Notes: generated by a model not told the origin, from the letters alone. A stretch of 64,000 nt of DNA from Prostheceraeus crozeri (GCA_907163375.1 CAJQUW010008995.1:248001-312000); one strand, 5' to 3'. Shown: positions 10,888 to 23,252, counted from the first letter of the stretch. Made by a program: numbers and translations.

Positions 10888-11238
10888 GATATATTACCTT
10901 TCAAATGACAGCCTAAATCGTCGGCGCGTAGCGTTACTGATTGTTATACCGTTATGTATTGTTACTGAACTAAAAATCTATGACATCAAAAATCCAAGAT
11001 TTTGATCTGCAAATGACTAAAATCTATGATAATTTTCTACATAGCCCATGCAGCTCAGAACATTGAAGTATATAAAGCTTGAGATATCTACTAATCATAA
11101 TTGTGAAACATAGGAATCACTTCAAAGTCATTTTCACTGGGAACACGAAGATGGACGGTGAAATGCTCCTACCTCAATGGCATTACACAGCAAATTAGAC
11201 TTCCTTAATCACGGCAATTAAGGCCGTCTAATTTGGAA
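10888..11238 (+). repeat. repeat P2, copy 1
   Basis: Colinear with the reverse complement of 13628-13966, about 90% alike by eye, ending in a palindrome around AATTAAGGCCGTCTAATTT. P2 copies face each other 2.4 kb apart. Non-coding. Confidence 0.75.
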
Positions 11239-11440
11239 TTGGAGATGTGATTGATAGTTTCGCGGACCTGACATAGAAAAGCAAAGCCATTAAGGAATTG
11301 TGCACCAGTGGATTGGATAATGGAATGTGCTGGATGACGGCGATGTCGATAATTATTCAATTCCTGGTCAGTCGATCGTGAGTCCGAACCAACTCTAGGA
11401 AGACTCCAAAAAACAAAACTCATTCGAATCCAAAATGTGC

Positions 11441-11680
11441 GGCCATGACCACTTTCCCGCGACCTGTTGTGACCTTGGCTTTCCGCGGCAGTGTGATCCT
11501 GGGTGCTTCATTGTATCGATTGTTCGTTCGACTCTGGCTGATAGTGGTGGTGATCCCAATTATCGCTTTGTTTTTTTTAATGTTTTTTTATATATCAGGA
11601 TGTTTTATACGAGTTTGTAATTTGTTCTTTACTTATTTATATAATGAACCGTTCATGAATTTTTTCAGGAATCTATTACG
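11441..11680 (+). other. possible transmembrane exon
   Basis: An open frame with a strongly hydrophobic run (VVVIPIIALFFLMFFYIS). An AG at the end of CTCTGGCTGATAG would join it in the phase left by the Ig exon donor (phase 1), giving an Ig-TM protein, but the pyrimidine tract is poor and no downstream donor is convincing. It may equally be chance in T-rich DNA. Confidence 0.25.
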
Positions 11681-12295
11681 AAACAGCGGCCCAGGTTGTC
11701 CCTTGAGATTGAGAAATGCGGGCTCGTTTTTTCTCTGGTGTGAGCAGTCGTGGCCACATCGAGCGGAACTTTGTTCATGCCAATGTTATGATGGATGTAT
11801 GCTTATGCTAACACGCATCTTGTGAATTCTTCTAGTTCGACACAATCTTTCGCTCCGGTTGTACGGCGGATCATCAGAATATCCTTCTTATGGAAACCTT
11901 GATCATCACATCTGATTGTGGCTCACGGTCACTGAAGTCTTCCACAACGGATCATCTTCCAAGCTCTAATGAATCTGCTGATCTGAAACCACATCTTGAC
12001 TTGTGGTGGAGGACGAGATTTCTCACCAAGTGTTCCAGCCATATCATCATGAAATATCTGACTAATAACTTCCTTTTCAAGCAGAGACTGAAGTTAAGTA
12101 TTGCTCGAATTTGAAACGGTGGTGATCCATCGTACGCAATCACTTATCACTGCACTAACTGACCCTGATAAGTAGTAACTGAAGTTAAGTAGCTGCCGGT
12201 TTTACCAACAGTTACGGATCTGATCTGATCACTCGTCATAAACGACTTTCATAGAAAAATGACATGTGAAATGTCGGCTGACAACTCTACTTACT
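11681..12295. other. unassigned
   Basis: Only short frames and no recognised repeat. An imperfect direct repeat CTGAAGTTAAGTA occurs near 12090 and 12179. Confidence 0.4.
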
Positions 12296-12440
12296 CAGTA
12301 ACAATGTTCATAGACTGCGCTCCTTCCCCTGCATTAGAGCAAATATTATTTCCCGCGCGAGCAATAATCTGCTTTACAGGTCAAATAAAGTGATGGGATA
12401 TCTACATTATGCTCCCTACATTATCCTACATATCTACATT
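12296..12440 (-). repeat. repeat R fragment
   Basis: The reverse complement contains the R-family block CAGATTATTG ... GCGGGAAATAATATTTGCTC ... GCGCAGTCTATG seen at 34905-35174 and 40388-41181. Confidence 0.55.
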
Positions 12441-13627
12441 ATTATCCCTCTTCATTGCATTTTTCGAGATCAATATGTCTATGCACAAGCCCGAAAGATA
12501 AGAGCATAGTTTGTTGATTGAGAACAATGAATGAAGATGGATATCTCTGCACGAGTTGCGTAAGTAACTTTATATTTCACAGAATCCACAGAATCTATCA
12601 CCATCCAAATTTTATTGTGCGTAATTTAGCTATCGTACAATATGGAAAAAAGAAGGCAGCAATGAATTTGGTAATGATGATATCCGTATCTGCGCATGTG
12701 AAAGATATTTTAGAAATATCAATAGGCGTATATCTACATGTGTAATCATAGCATTGTTAGTGATCGAATCAAGACACGACACGGTCAAAAAATTCGAAGG
12801 ATCCAGGAAACAGAAGATACCAAAGTTGAACAACTACCCTATTGGAGAATGCTGTAAATAATTAGGTAATTAAAAGTCATGAACGAATGAATATAAATTA
12901 ATACTAACAACATAGAGTAACCTACTCCAGTATAGAGTAGGGACTGAAATACGTAAAAAGGCTAGTCGACTCAACTGAAGACGGCAAGGGAAATAAATTA
13001 ATACTTACAAACGATTTCATTTTATCATATAAGAACTGAAATAAGAGTTCGTCATGGACCTGACGAGAAGCTAACTTAAAATAGCCACAGGTGAAAATAA
13101 GAAACCTAAAAACCCAAAATTAAGTTTGCTATGTATGGAGTCATCAGGGAGGAACCATGTGGCTGCATGAAGTAAGGTTTCGGCCCCTAACCTCCAACCT
13201 ATACCACATGGCGGGGCCAGGCCAACCATATCGAATGTACGACATGGAAGGTCTCTACAAGCCTGAGGAAACATAGCAGAACCTAACAGAAAATAAAATT
13301 TTTGGAATTTATTAGGACAAAAGGAAGCACATGAAACTAGAAGAGGTTTTCTTAGCCCAACATGCCAATGATGGATGGCATCTGGCGGGGCGAAAAACAA
13401 CCAAACTTAAAAACGAGGAACCTATTCTTGGAGAAGGACTTTATGCAAGAATTAACCAGCAAATTACTCTTATAACCCCCGTGCTTTGAAGATATCAAAA
13501 ATGCCCTTAACTCTTGATGTGAAGGTGGAAGCATCAGATGAAATCCTGGCGAACCTGATGAGTTGATGAGTAAGTAGGGTTGTTAGCCGATATTTCACCT
13601 TTCATTTTTCTGTGAAAGTCGTTCATA
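12441..13627. other. unassigned
   Basis: No domain-bearing frame. A minus-strand frame at 13071-13400 (109 aa) has no recognisable motif. Confidence 0.4.
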
Positions 13628-13966
13628 TATCTCCAAAGCCAAATTAGACGGCCTTAATTGCATAATTAAGGCCGTCTATTTTGCTCTGTAATACCATTGA
13701 GACAGGAGCACTTCACCGTCCATCTTCGTGTTCCCAGTGAAAATGACATTGAAGTGATTCCTATGTCTCACAATTTGGAATCGTAGATATCTCAAGCTTG
13801 ACATACTTCAATGTTCTGAGCTGCATGGGCTATGTAGAAAATTATCATAGATTTTAGTCTTTTACAGATCAAAATCTTGGATTTTTGATGTCATAGATTT
13901 TAGGTTCAGTAACAATGCATATAATACCTTTCAAATTCGCCGACCAAGCTGTCATTTGAAAGGTAG
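13628..13966 (-). repeat. repeat P2, copy 2 (inverted)
   Basis: Inverted relative of 10888-11238. Its outer end carries a hairpin (13645-13659 with 13664-13678, loop GCAT, stem TAGACGGCCTTAATT). Its inner end carries another (ACCTTTCAAAT / ATTTGAAAGGT, 13925-13964) with a GC-rich loop TCGCCGACCAAGCTGTC. Confidence 0.75.
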
Positions 13967-13999
13967 TATCTCTTCATTGCTGCCCAGTCAATTTCAATT

Positions 14000-14125
14000 A
14001 CGCACAATATTATTAACATAGATTTTTTCGGGCAACAATGTGGGACATTTGAGGGCGCGTATGCAGCCGAAAATGTCCCACATTGTTGCGTTCAAAAATC
14101 CATGTTAATGTTATATTGCTGTCAA
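14000..14125. repeat. ~50-bp-arm hairpin with GC-rich loop (h2)
   Basis: The inner stem GCAACAATGTGGGACATT is perfect. The arms extend outward imperfectly through ATTAACATAGATTTTT. The loop GAGGGCGCGTATGCAGCCG resembles, inverted, the loop of hairpin H1 at 53635. Confidence 0.75.
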
Positions 14126-14478
14126 AAATCCAACTCTATTTGTTCTGGAATTGTAGATATCAGTGGTATTTCTTGAGATTTCCATGTAGAATTCACCGTT
14201 TTAGAGGATGAAAAACTTTCTATGTGCTAATAAAGTCTGTTGATTGCACTCCTTTGAAGTTCATGAAAACATAAACTTTATTATGGAAGCAATAATCATA
14301 GAGATCAATTGCACTGTAAAATAGAAAGATAAATTCTAATGGGAATTCCTGGAGTCCTGAAGCAAATGAACTTCTCGATTTATGAGCAGATTAAGTTTGC
14401 TAGTAAGACTAGGATGGACAATATAGGAATTATGTAATATATAGCAAATTAAATTATGGATTAATTTAACTAAAATCT

Positions 14479-14516
14479 AAATGGATTAATTAAGTCAAAC
14501 AGAAGAAGAGACGACC
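14479..14516 (-). mobile_element. S-family terminal fragment
   Basis: AGAAGAAGAGACGACCTATC then TAATTCT, the outer end of the S family in reverse, inverted relative to the complete copy that starts 170 bp downstream. Confidence 0.6.
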
Positions 14517-14679
14517 TATCTAATTCTCTGGATGTACCGGATGATATGTGTTCTGTTAGACGGGAACGCATAGTTCGCTTGGATTCTCCGATGTAGAATG
14601 AGCTGCACTCTTGACGTCGGATGAGGTAGACCATATTCTTAACAAAACAATCGGCGTTATCATAAGTTGCAGCCGAAAA

Positions 14680-14687
14680 GAACGAGC
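14680..14687 (+). repeat. 8-bp target site duplication, left
   Basis: GAACGAGC, repeated exactly at 15210-15217 on the far side of the S element. Confidence 0.85.
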
Positions 14688-15209
14688 CACAGAATTAGAT
14701 AGGTCGTCTCTTCTTCCGTTTGACTAGAAGGGAAACATTGGAACATGTAACGTCAATGAAATGGCACAATTTGCTGAGTAAATGCCATAGCAATCGAACA
14801 GTGAGCAGTCAGTTAAACATTAAACACGCCAAATTGTGCAAAGTTTCAGTGACTGTTATCAACCGGATCACACAACAAAAAAGACACAGGCGATGTCAAG
14901 TTCTACAGAGAAGTTTGCGAACGTTTTTTCATGCGCCTGCTAACTTTTTTAAAATGATCGGAGGACCCAACATTATCGAGAAAACGTTTGAGCAATGATC
15001 TGAATTCTTCGAATCTGAAGGAATCGTGGCGATCGGAGCATTTTGAAGGAATTCAGAGCAATCCGCAAGCAACACACGACTATTTTTCCTATCTCTGTAA
15101 GGTATTAAAAATTTCTTGTTGCCCACTTATTAAGTTCCTGCATGTGCCATCTGTTTGAATCAGTTTGCACTTCTGGCAAAGTGATACGATTAAACAATCT
15201 AATTCTGTG
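14688..15209 (+). mobile_element. S-family MITE, complete, 522 bp
   Basis: A non-autonomous DNA transposon bounded by the 13-bp perfect TIR CACAGAATTAGAT and by a perfect 8-bp duplication (GAACGAGC, left 14680-14687, right 15210-15217). Eight-base duplications and CA-starting ends fit hAT or P superfamilies; the P-like element at 42090 also starts CACAGA. An open frame (14720-14998) is partly kept in other copies (35503, 63531), with ITQQ and GGPNIIEK segments, but matches nothing I know. Other S copies: 24797-25010, 35503-36022, 53300-53787, 63531-64000. Confidence 0.88.
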
Positions 15210-15348
15210 GAACGAGCAATTATCTGTCAAACAGTTCTTTGATGGCTTGGATTCCAACCACGATACCATAGATTTCGATCTGAAAGAGACTCGAACAGCT
15301 TTCTCTAAGTCACATTTGTGGAGAGTTCATCGTATTTCTCTTATGCTC

Positions 15349-15429
15349 TTTTCATTGGTGTAAGGTAAGGTCAAATGCAGATTGTGATTCCTTCATTAAT
15401 TTGACTTTACCTTACACCAATGAAAAGGA
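15349..15429. repeat. inverted repeat, ~28-bp arms
   Basis: CTTTTCATTGGTGTAAGGTA at the left pairs with TACCTTACACCAATGAAAAG at the right across a ~25-base spacer. Nothing else indicates function. Confidence 0.75.
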
Positions 15430-16200
15430 CATGAGGGACATACAAAGAACTCTGTCGGTCGTAGAATTTGGAATTTTAGTAATATATCATAGAAATAGAT
15501 TGTTTATCTGAAGTTCGCTAGAATGGAAATTGACTCAAGGTCGCGGCACTTCGTGGGAACTAAGTTGGGGCATCAAGAACCAATTAAAAGCTTCGATTTA
15601 CTCATGTGACTGATTCTAACCCAATGATACAGACGTTGGTAGGTGCATCTAAGTGAAAATGCGTGCGATTTATGTGCCGTTATTGTGCATTGCATGAAGC
15701 TTAATTTCCATTCTAGAGGTTTTATTGTTGTCAATTTCTATGTAATATATTGATAACTTATTCCGACCGATGAAGTTGGCGGACTTCACTGGATTTGCAA
15801 TTAAAAGTTCTATTTCTATGTCCTGAAATGTGATCTATGCTTTAGCGAGTGATCTATGCAGAATACTCATGTTTTGAAACTATGAAAAATATTCATCCAT
15901 CACACATGTCTATGGTATAACTAATTTGTACCATAGCTTTTATGTGCAACTGGGAAACTGTCTATGGACACAGAAGTAGATAATAGTAGACTTTTTATGG
16001 TATCGTTAATTTCTATGGTCTATGGAACTTGTGTATGGAATGCATTAGATATTTTAAGGCACAGAGCATCAACGGAAATTTAAATACTCTATGCCACAAA
16101 ATGCAACAAACGTTGCCATGTACCTTAATTTTAAATGTCAGTTATTTTCACAGTTTATTGGGAGGTATTTCAACATGAGTGAGCAGTTCCATGACGATGC
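15430..16200. other. unassigned
   Basis: Non-coding by inspection. A block around 15515-15590 (TAGAATGGAAATTG ... GGAACTAAGTTGG) recurs near 52530-52595, so part of it is a dispersed repeat. Confidence 0.4.
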
Positions 16201-16239
16201 ATATCGTTTGCATCACTTACTGATGACGATATTAATGAC

Positions 16240-17040
16240 TTGATCATTGAAAATCAAAGTAAAAACACTATTAAGAACACAAATTGGAGTCTAGGAATAT
16301 ATAACAAGTGGCGTGTAGAAAGAAATGCAAGAAACAATGAACAAATACCAGAACTATTAGATTATGCGACGCCAGAGCACTTATCATCATGCCTAGCAAG
16401 GCTAGTGGTTGAAGCCATGCAGACGTCAGGATGGCAAGGAGTACCCACCCAACACAATATACCTAATGTTAACCGGGTTGTTGCGACACATGCGCGAAAA
16501 TGGCAGAACCAGGTGGAATTTCTTGAATCGCACAGATGACAGATTCGCATTTCTCCGACGAGTATTGGAAGCAAAGTTAAAAGACCAGCAGGCGTGGCAT
16601 TGGAAGCGAGGTAAAAAGAGCTGACGCATTCACCAAGCAAGACGAGGAAGTATGTCGGCAGAAGCGCAAATTACTTGTCCAAAATTATATAAAGTGTGGC
16701 ATCGAAAGCTGAGTTAAAAGACAGATTTACCTCACATAGTGGAAAAGTAACTGGCATTTCCCAAATGTATGATGCTGGAGTTCCTGAAAACACCATACAG
16801 CAGAGAAGTGGGAATCCATCGCTCTACTCATTGAGAAAATATAGCAGAAACAGTGCATTAAGTTTGGTTGCCTCTGAGGTTTTAACACCGGGACATTCTT
16901 CGGCATCACACCATGGGCACGATGTTGCAGAGCAGGAAAATCCAGTGTCCAGCAGCAATTCAAATGTCTTAAGTCATGAATTCGTATCAAGGAAAATGAC
17001 TCCAAACGAAGATTTTGTTGTTCAAGGTGAACCTAACTGA
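16240..17040 (+). pseudogene. Crypton-type (DUF3504) tyrosine recombinase relic
   Basis: Three pieces of one recombinase gene. 16240-16430 resembles the N-terminal SAM-like region (NTNWSLGIYNKWRVERN, LSSCLARLVVEAM). After a frame change near 16425, 16430-16620 continues with KEYPPNTIYLMLTGLLRHM and LNRTDDRFAFLRRVLEAKLK. Then DEE context (TKQDEE) is followed by a missing catalytic core and 16696-17040 gives the C-terminus (HSGKVTGISQMYDAGVPENT, SLYSLRKYSRNS). The HxxR motif is HSGK and the following GH is GN, so two active-site residues are lost. It is internally deleted and dead. KIAA1958/Crypton-derived host genes share this domain, but the damage argues for a transposon relic. Confidence 0.75.
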
Positions 17041-17799
17041 AGAATGCTGGTCGAGGCCGATGGTAATTCTAACATTATAAGATTCTCATTTCTGTAAATA
17101 ACTGTTGCAATTACGTGTAAAGAACTTTTGCAACTTTCATGCTTATTTCATAACTTTCTTCTAATTTCATAGACTTCTTGTTATTTTCATAGTTTTGAAT
17201 AAATAGTGTGAAATTAACTAGATATATTTTCTTATGCGGCGCAAAGAAATAATTGATAACTATGGTACAACAACAGTGCAATAAGAAATTTCAACAATTA
17301 TGTAGCGATAAATTTTTCGATCATATTTATTGCACGATGAGGGTCATTTATCGTCCGTCGAGCAGTTATATCCTCTGCGCACCTAAACAGTGACATGAGC
17401 CTTCATCAACACCTCCATATTCCGTTGAATTGGCCGCGTAGATAGAGCAGTTGTTTAGTTTTCATGTGCTTGCTGACTTTGTGTTCAAATCCTTATCGAG
17501 TTGCAACGCAAGCGCACATGCCGCATGAAAACTTCGCGAGCTTCCTCAAAATATTTTGCCGTCTTTACGAGATCACGAAATGAACATTGGAATGCAGACT
17601 GATTAATCTGAACGGATTAAGATACTATATTTTGTAAAAAAATTGATAAAAGTCCTCAACTATTATAAAATACTTTAACTACAGGTCAAGTTTCTTAAGT
17701 TTCCATGCACTAAAGTTGATAAAATAAAAATGAATTATCAAAACAATCAAAATCACAAAGAAAAATAGATATGATCACGCTTAACAAAACAATATCATT
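17041..17799. other. unassigned
   Basis: No gene is recognised. A tRNA B-box-like string (GTTCAAATCC) near 17482 has no clear A box. Confidence 0.4.
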
Positions 17800-18445
17800 A
17801 TAGAAAGGCTGAGGTTTGAAGTAATTGCAACCCATCGAATTGCAAATTTGACGAACCATATTACCGCTCAAAGGTTGTCATGACACCGAGGACTCAGCAT
17901 TTATAAAATCCCCAATATGTATACAGGTTCGATTTTATTAAATGAACTCGAGGTGAACACAGTTGGGTATTGTTGCCAAATGTAAGATGAGGAAATTTTT
18001 GCAGTTTTGAAGAAGTTACTACGAAATTGACTGATCATACATGATAGCAATGCAGAAGGAATAATATTATTTTACAGATCCTCCGTGTCATGACAGCCTT
18101 GGACAGGCAATATTTGTTAAATTAGCAATTCCATGGGTTCCTATTACTTTCATGCTCAACCTCAAGAGTATTTTCTTTAGCGTGATCATATCACAGGCAA
18201 CCTGCCTATGGCAGAGCAAAATCACATAATCAAAGACAATGATTTCAATTAACTTTGGAAGATGTAAGTGGGTTCACATCATTATTCAGATTCTAGAAAT
18301 GAACGATAAGTGTAGTGAATCATAAAGTTATGCCGATGAAAACTGAATCAAAAACATGAAATTTCAGCCAAGAACGCATAATAGGATCTCGACTTTTTCC
18401 ATGAAAACTTGCATTATAATGCGGTTCATGAAATTTCCTTGATCA
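17800..18445 (-). mobile_element. MITE-1 inverted pair, truncated
   Basis: 17800-17895 matches the R-proximal part of MITE-1 in forward orientation (GCAACCCATCGAATTG). 17896-18445 is a reverse copy starting at the R end (CTCAGCATTTATAAAATCCC) and running through the middle. The switch of orientation at about 17895 makes a snapback structure. Confidence 0.65.
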
Positions 18446-18584
18446 TCACATAATTTCCGTTTGGGTTTGACTTGACACTCTCCCTCTGATGCTTACTACC
18501 TATTTACTGTATGAACCAGACACATTTTTTACCCTCTCTGATACATAAATATTTCTACGTCATAAATTGTAGAGTAAATCCATG

Positions 18585-19099
18585 GGTGTAGTGGAGGGGT
18601 AACGTGGTATAACGCCGTTATACTTCCTAAGGTCATCAAATGAACGTCCAAAGATGGTAAGCTGTATGTGGCAAACATTTAATGTAAAAATGCTCATACT
18701 TGATGTGCATTATTGATGAAGATCTTATTCAACTTCCTATTTTTGCATTTTGTCATGAGCATGCATGCTTTCATTATTACTTGGATTCATGTGGAAGTCC
18801 TTCAATGATAAAGTAATCGCCGAAAGGGGATGAGAGCGGTTGAAAATTCTGAAAGGGCGATTATGTAGCTCTCGAACAGTCCGTTATGGACAACAGTGGC
18901 ACGAATATACGTTTTTCAGCTGAAACACTAAAAGTCAAAAGACTTGTCATCCTTGCGCATTAGTTAACATTGCATGTGCGACTAGTCTTTTGGCTTTTAG
19001 TGTATATACATGTCAAATTTAGCGTTATAATTCCCAAAATTCAGCTGAATTTTTAGCTCTTAGCGTTATACTTCCTAAGCATTTACGACTACACCACTG
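18585..19099. mobile_element. candidate MITE with internal hairpin
   Basis: The ends carry GGTGTAGT in inverted orientation and a shared direct block GTTATACTTCCTAAG (18617 and 19067). Inside, ACACTAAAAGTCAAAAGACT (18925) pairs with AGTCTTTTGGCTTTTAGTGT (18983). Family not determined. Confidence 0.45.
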
Positions 19100-20197
19100 T
19101 AAATCTGTATGTCCGATTTCCTTTCAATGTTCATTTCGCGATCTTGTAGTTGCGGCGATATACGTTGTGGAATTCACGGAACTTTCACGCGGCATGTCTA
19201 ATTCAATGCATTTGATAATTTGAAGTTAGCATCATGTGTCCATGTTGCAACTGCTTGGTGAGTATTTCAGAAACCTTGTAGGACGAAGACTTTTAAGAGC
19301 TCCGAGCTGGTTATTGCAGAATTGATTGAATTTGGATAATGATTCTGATAAAGCACATTGAAGGCCATTTCTCCTCTTTTTAAAAAATGCATCTGAGATT
19401 TGCAGAAATAGAATAGATTTTCTCAAAGTTTTAATCGGTATTTTTTAAGGTGAATTTCTGTCTGGGGAATTCAAAGTTTCAGAGTTTCAAACAAGTTTCG
19501 CTTGCTTCCTTCCTGTATAGCAATTTTCTGATCTTTGGCCGGATAAATGTCAAATCATGTTGTCGTTTAAAGTCTGGTAAGTGTTTATATCAAACGGCAG
19601 AGTGATCTCCAACCTTGTCCTTGCCACAAGGTCATCGCATTAAAATGTCAACTTAAATGTTTGACTTGCTGTGAATTTGCACTGCGATCCAAATAACACT
19701 TTTCAATGTCATTTATCTTATCAGATTGACCATAGATTATCTCTGTAGAGAGCGTAAATAGCACAATGTGTCGCAATGTCCTATTTACTAATAAACACAT
19801 CTTGTGAATAATGGTTGAAAATGGAGCAGATACTATCAAGTCATCGATACATGACGAATGAGGTCAAATATGATTCCCATTTGAAGTTGATAGACTGCAT
19901 GTAGAATGCCTAGCTCACAATCAAACTGCTGACAAGGAGGTGGGAAACATTTGCCAGCATTTATCATGGTGTATTGACCTACCCTGGGATACGCGGGACA
20001 AAGGTCAGCAAGGTGAGCAGGTGTATTGAGGTAAATCATCTCTATTTTTCTATAGCAAACTTCATTCAGCCAATATCCGTCGACGATCTTCTAGAGTGAA
20101 GGGAATTAACCGTCGCCCCACTGCACAGTGGGCCAGATTTCGCTGTAGCTGGCCAAAAATATTTTCTCAAATACTACCGTAAAGATTAATGAGATTC
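19100..20197. other. unassigned
   Basis: Several 60-70 codon frames without domain content. No repeats noticed. Confidence 0.4.
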
Positions 20198-20590
20198 GAT
20201 TTCAATGGTGATTATTTTGCATGCGGTTGCTAAGGGCCCCATTTCTGCATAGCAACCAGAAAACTAAGCAAGCTACGGTCTCCATTCTTACACCTACCCC
20301 CACTAAATCGACCACGAAGATTTCAATGGTGATATTTTTGCATAGCAACGGTTGCTAGGGGGCTCATTTCTGCATAGCAACCAGAAAACTAAGCAAGCCA
20401 CGGTCTCCATTCTTACACCTACCCCCACTAAATCGACCACGAGGATTTCAATGGTGATATTTTTGCATAGCAGCGGTTGCTAAGGGCCCCATTTCTGCAT
20501 AGCAACCAGAAAACTAAGCAAGCTACGGTCTCCATTCTTACACCTACCCCCACTAAATCGACCACGAGGATTTCAATAGTAATATTTTTT
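20198..20590 (+). repeat. minisatellite, period ~125 bp, about 3 copies
   Basis: The units start at 20198, 20319, 20444 and 20569 with GATTTCAATGGTGAT. Each contains GGTTGCTA...CATTTCTGCATAGCAACC, which is itself an inverted repeat (GGTTGCTA / TAGCAACC), and CACCTACCCCCACTAAATCG. Units 2 and 3 are almost identical, so the array is young. Confidence 0.9.
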
Positions 20591-21136
20591 CAACAACGTA
20601 GCTGGGGAACTTGTTTACGTTTAGTAGAAAATGAGTTCTTACATGACTGTATAAGAGTAGGCCTACATAAAAGCTCCAATTTACTAGGCCTATATCTAAT
20701 GATAAAACGTCCATTCAAAATAAAAACCATTATGTAATTACATCATCTTTCTTGCTTACCGAACGGTATCAAGTCACAAGTCTAAATTGAACAAGGCGAT
20801 TGCCTCCGAAGAAAATGGGGTACGTGTCTGTCCGAGTTTTGGTTTCCGGTAAGGTCGGATGAGCAGATCAAGCGCCTAAAGATGTGGTAAAGCGTTCTCG
20901 TTTTAAAATCTTTATTCGAGCTTCAAGACTTCTTCACTCAAAAAACCAATGGGAAGCGTCATCCTTCGCACAACCTGATGACCATGGATGAGAATTCGAT
21001 GAAGTGACTGAGGCATGTTGTAACAATCATATTTTAACTTCACTCGTCCAGTTGTAGCCTACACCATAACAGGAGTAAAAAAAAAAGCGATTTATGCTCA
21101 TTCAGAGGTTCACGGGTATTATGAAGAAAAAAAAAT
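20591..21136. other. unassigned
   Basis: No gene or repeat recognised. Confidence 0.35.
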
Positions 21137-21162
21137 GGGGGGGGGGGGGGGGGGGGGGGGGG
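21137..21162 (+). repeat. homopolymer of 26 G
   Basis: An uninterrupted G run between two A runs. The exact length is suspect in any assembly. Single-strand G runs can fold as quadruplexes. Confidence 0.9.
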
Positions 21163-21846
21163 ACAAAAAAAAAATCGTAAAACCAATTGAATTTGCGAAT
21201 TTCGATTTTCGTATTTTTGGCCACCCTCTGGCCCACTGTGCACTGCGGTGTTTTCCTGAACGCGCCCCACTAATTCGCCCACTGGTGATCTTCCAATTTT
21301 GCAAGCTACACATCAATCAAATAGGCATTGAAAGGGGATTCAGGAAAACAGCATCAGTTTTATTTCTCAGGTTATTCCTGGGTTGAGGTGAAGGTCAAAG
21401 ATAAAATTCACCCAAGTTTTAGCAAATTTCCATTAGATCACTATTTGAAATGGAAAATGACAACAAAAACTAATATATACCATACACTAAGAAAGATCTG
21501 GTCAAGGTGGCTAATAAAATGATGATTATCAGTCGTTGTGAGATTACATCATTGTATTAGATGAGGTCAAAGGTCAACTGATTCAGAGCTTCAGCTCAGC
21601 TCAAATATCACTAAATTCGCACATTTTAGTATTTAGTTTGTACAAGTGAAGAATGAATGCAATTCGGTCACTTTTATCGAGACACTGAGGCTAAAAGCAA
21701 TATGATTCTGAAAAATGTCAATAATTGCTGAGCAGATGCAGAACTAAAAAGTACAAAAACAATAAAAATCTTATTTGAAATTTGAATTTCAAATTTTAGA
21801 GACGTATTCATAATGAGCAGATAATCTCAAATTCAAAGATTTTTAA
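21163..21846. other. unassigned
   Basis: Two overlapping short frames after the G run have no domain content. Confidence 0.35.
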
Positions 21847-22055
21847 CATAGAGAAGTATCTGTATGCTGTGAAAATTTTTTACATCAAAAGGTTCAGTTT
21901 TTTTGCGGAGATTACCCGTGGTCCAAAAAATTATTTGAGCAGCATAGGGTAGTTGTTTGCCAATTTATGTACTACCAACATGACGCCCCGTTATAAGTAG
22001 TATGCAACAACTTGGATATCAAAAGGGATGAATATTTGCTAATAAGCAATATTCC
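21847..22055 (+). mobile_element. MITE-1 L-half fragment
   Basis: Matches the first ~200 bp of MITE-1 (AGTATCTGTATGCTGTGAAA through GAATATTTGCTAATAAGC). Confidence 0.7.
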
Positions 22056-22194
22056 AATCATTCAAATTTTAAAATAGCTTTCACGCCAAAAGTATCGTGC
22101 CAACTTTATTTTTCGTCTGTCAAAAATTGCATGATACGTTGAAGGTAGGCTACTATTAGAATTCTATCGTTTTTTGGGCTTCATGGGTATTAAA

Positions 22195-22240
22195 AAAATT
22201 CGCCAGGGGGGTGGCGAAAAACGCCCCCCTAGTGGAGCGA
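22195..22240. repeat. GC-rich hairpin in AT-rich DNA
   Basis: CGCCAGGGGGGTGGCG folds on itself, and AGGGGGG also pairs with CCCCCCT 20 bases later, giving two alternative stems. Confidence 0.55.
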
Positions 22241-22635
22241 GGGTTGGGGTGTCACTCAAAAACTTATACTGAATCTGATTGCTAATTCCTTGAAAATGAG
22301 CCGTTGTGCCAACACTTTTAAGAAGTTTTCTTCTTAGCGTATCTCACGAAAAGTCGTTGGATTTGGCTCACCTAAAGATTTTAAAAGTACTTCTTATAAA
22401 GCTCTGAATCTTGTTACTTTTTGTTAGCATTTTGTCTGTGTGACAGCTGTCAACGAAACGCATTTTTAAATGATAGCCCATGAAAGTGTAGAAAATTCAA
22501 ATATTATGTAAATACTACTTGAATTATAAAATGAAGATAGTCACCCAATTCATTAATTCAAGGCAATTCCTAAAAACGATAAGCACCAAAATGAAAGCAC
22601 TAGCCTTTCGCCTTTCGGCCTCGTTCATAAGAGCA
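22241..22635. other. unassigned
   Basis: Nothing recognised. Confidence 0.35.
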
Positions 22636-23252
22636 TGCTGATTTTATGAGTCTCGTGAGAAAGTACTTAATTAATTATGATTTTCTGAGAATATAATGAG
22701 TGATAATGAGAACATTCATGTGGATAATGTCTCATGATTCGTTCATGGGAAGATTATGAGCATTCGTGACGTTTTCTGAAAATATGTTTATAAGTAGTAC
22801 GGTATGCATGCTAGTCGCGAATGGAAAGAGTTATAAGAAAGCTTATTCTATGAATAAGAATCTCCAAGTTTGATCTGTAGAGGATAAAAAGCAACAATAT
22901 AGAATATATCATAGCGATCTGCAACAGGATTTTCGAAATGACGTGAGAATACTTTCACTTTACAATTAGCACTACTATGCAAGATGTTGAAAATTGACAT
23001 AAATACCGTACAATATCAGCGCCGTATCCTAACATGATAAAACAATGGTTAATTATCTCCGATAGTGAAATGATAGTGGAGAATGCTCTGCGGCAACGTG
23101 GCGAGGCTAAGAGAGTCTCAATAACTTTATGCCAAAAAAAAAAAACAAATTCAGAGGTATGAAAGAGTATCTCTTAATTTATTAATGAGATTTTTATGAG
23201 AAACTAATGAAATTTCATGAGTTATATAGGCCTATGAGAAAAAATCATGAAG
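22636..23252 (+). repeat. repeat N, copy 1 (~615 bp)
   Basis: The reverse complement matches 46919-47611. Both ends are rich in CTCATGA/TCATGAG in inverted orientation, consistent with a TIR element. No coding potential. Confidence 0.7.

Noticed and set aside
17421-17500. tRNA or SINE suggested by GTTCAAATCC
   Set aside because: There is a B-box-like string but no convincing A box at the right distance and no cloverleaf.
20198-20590. CRISPR-like array
   Set aside because: Whole units repeat without unique spacers, and the host is an animal; it is a minisatellite.
21040-21316. Proline-rich proteins on the minus strand
   Set aside because: The Pro run is only the complement of the 26-G homopolymer.
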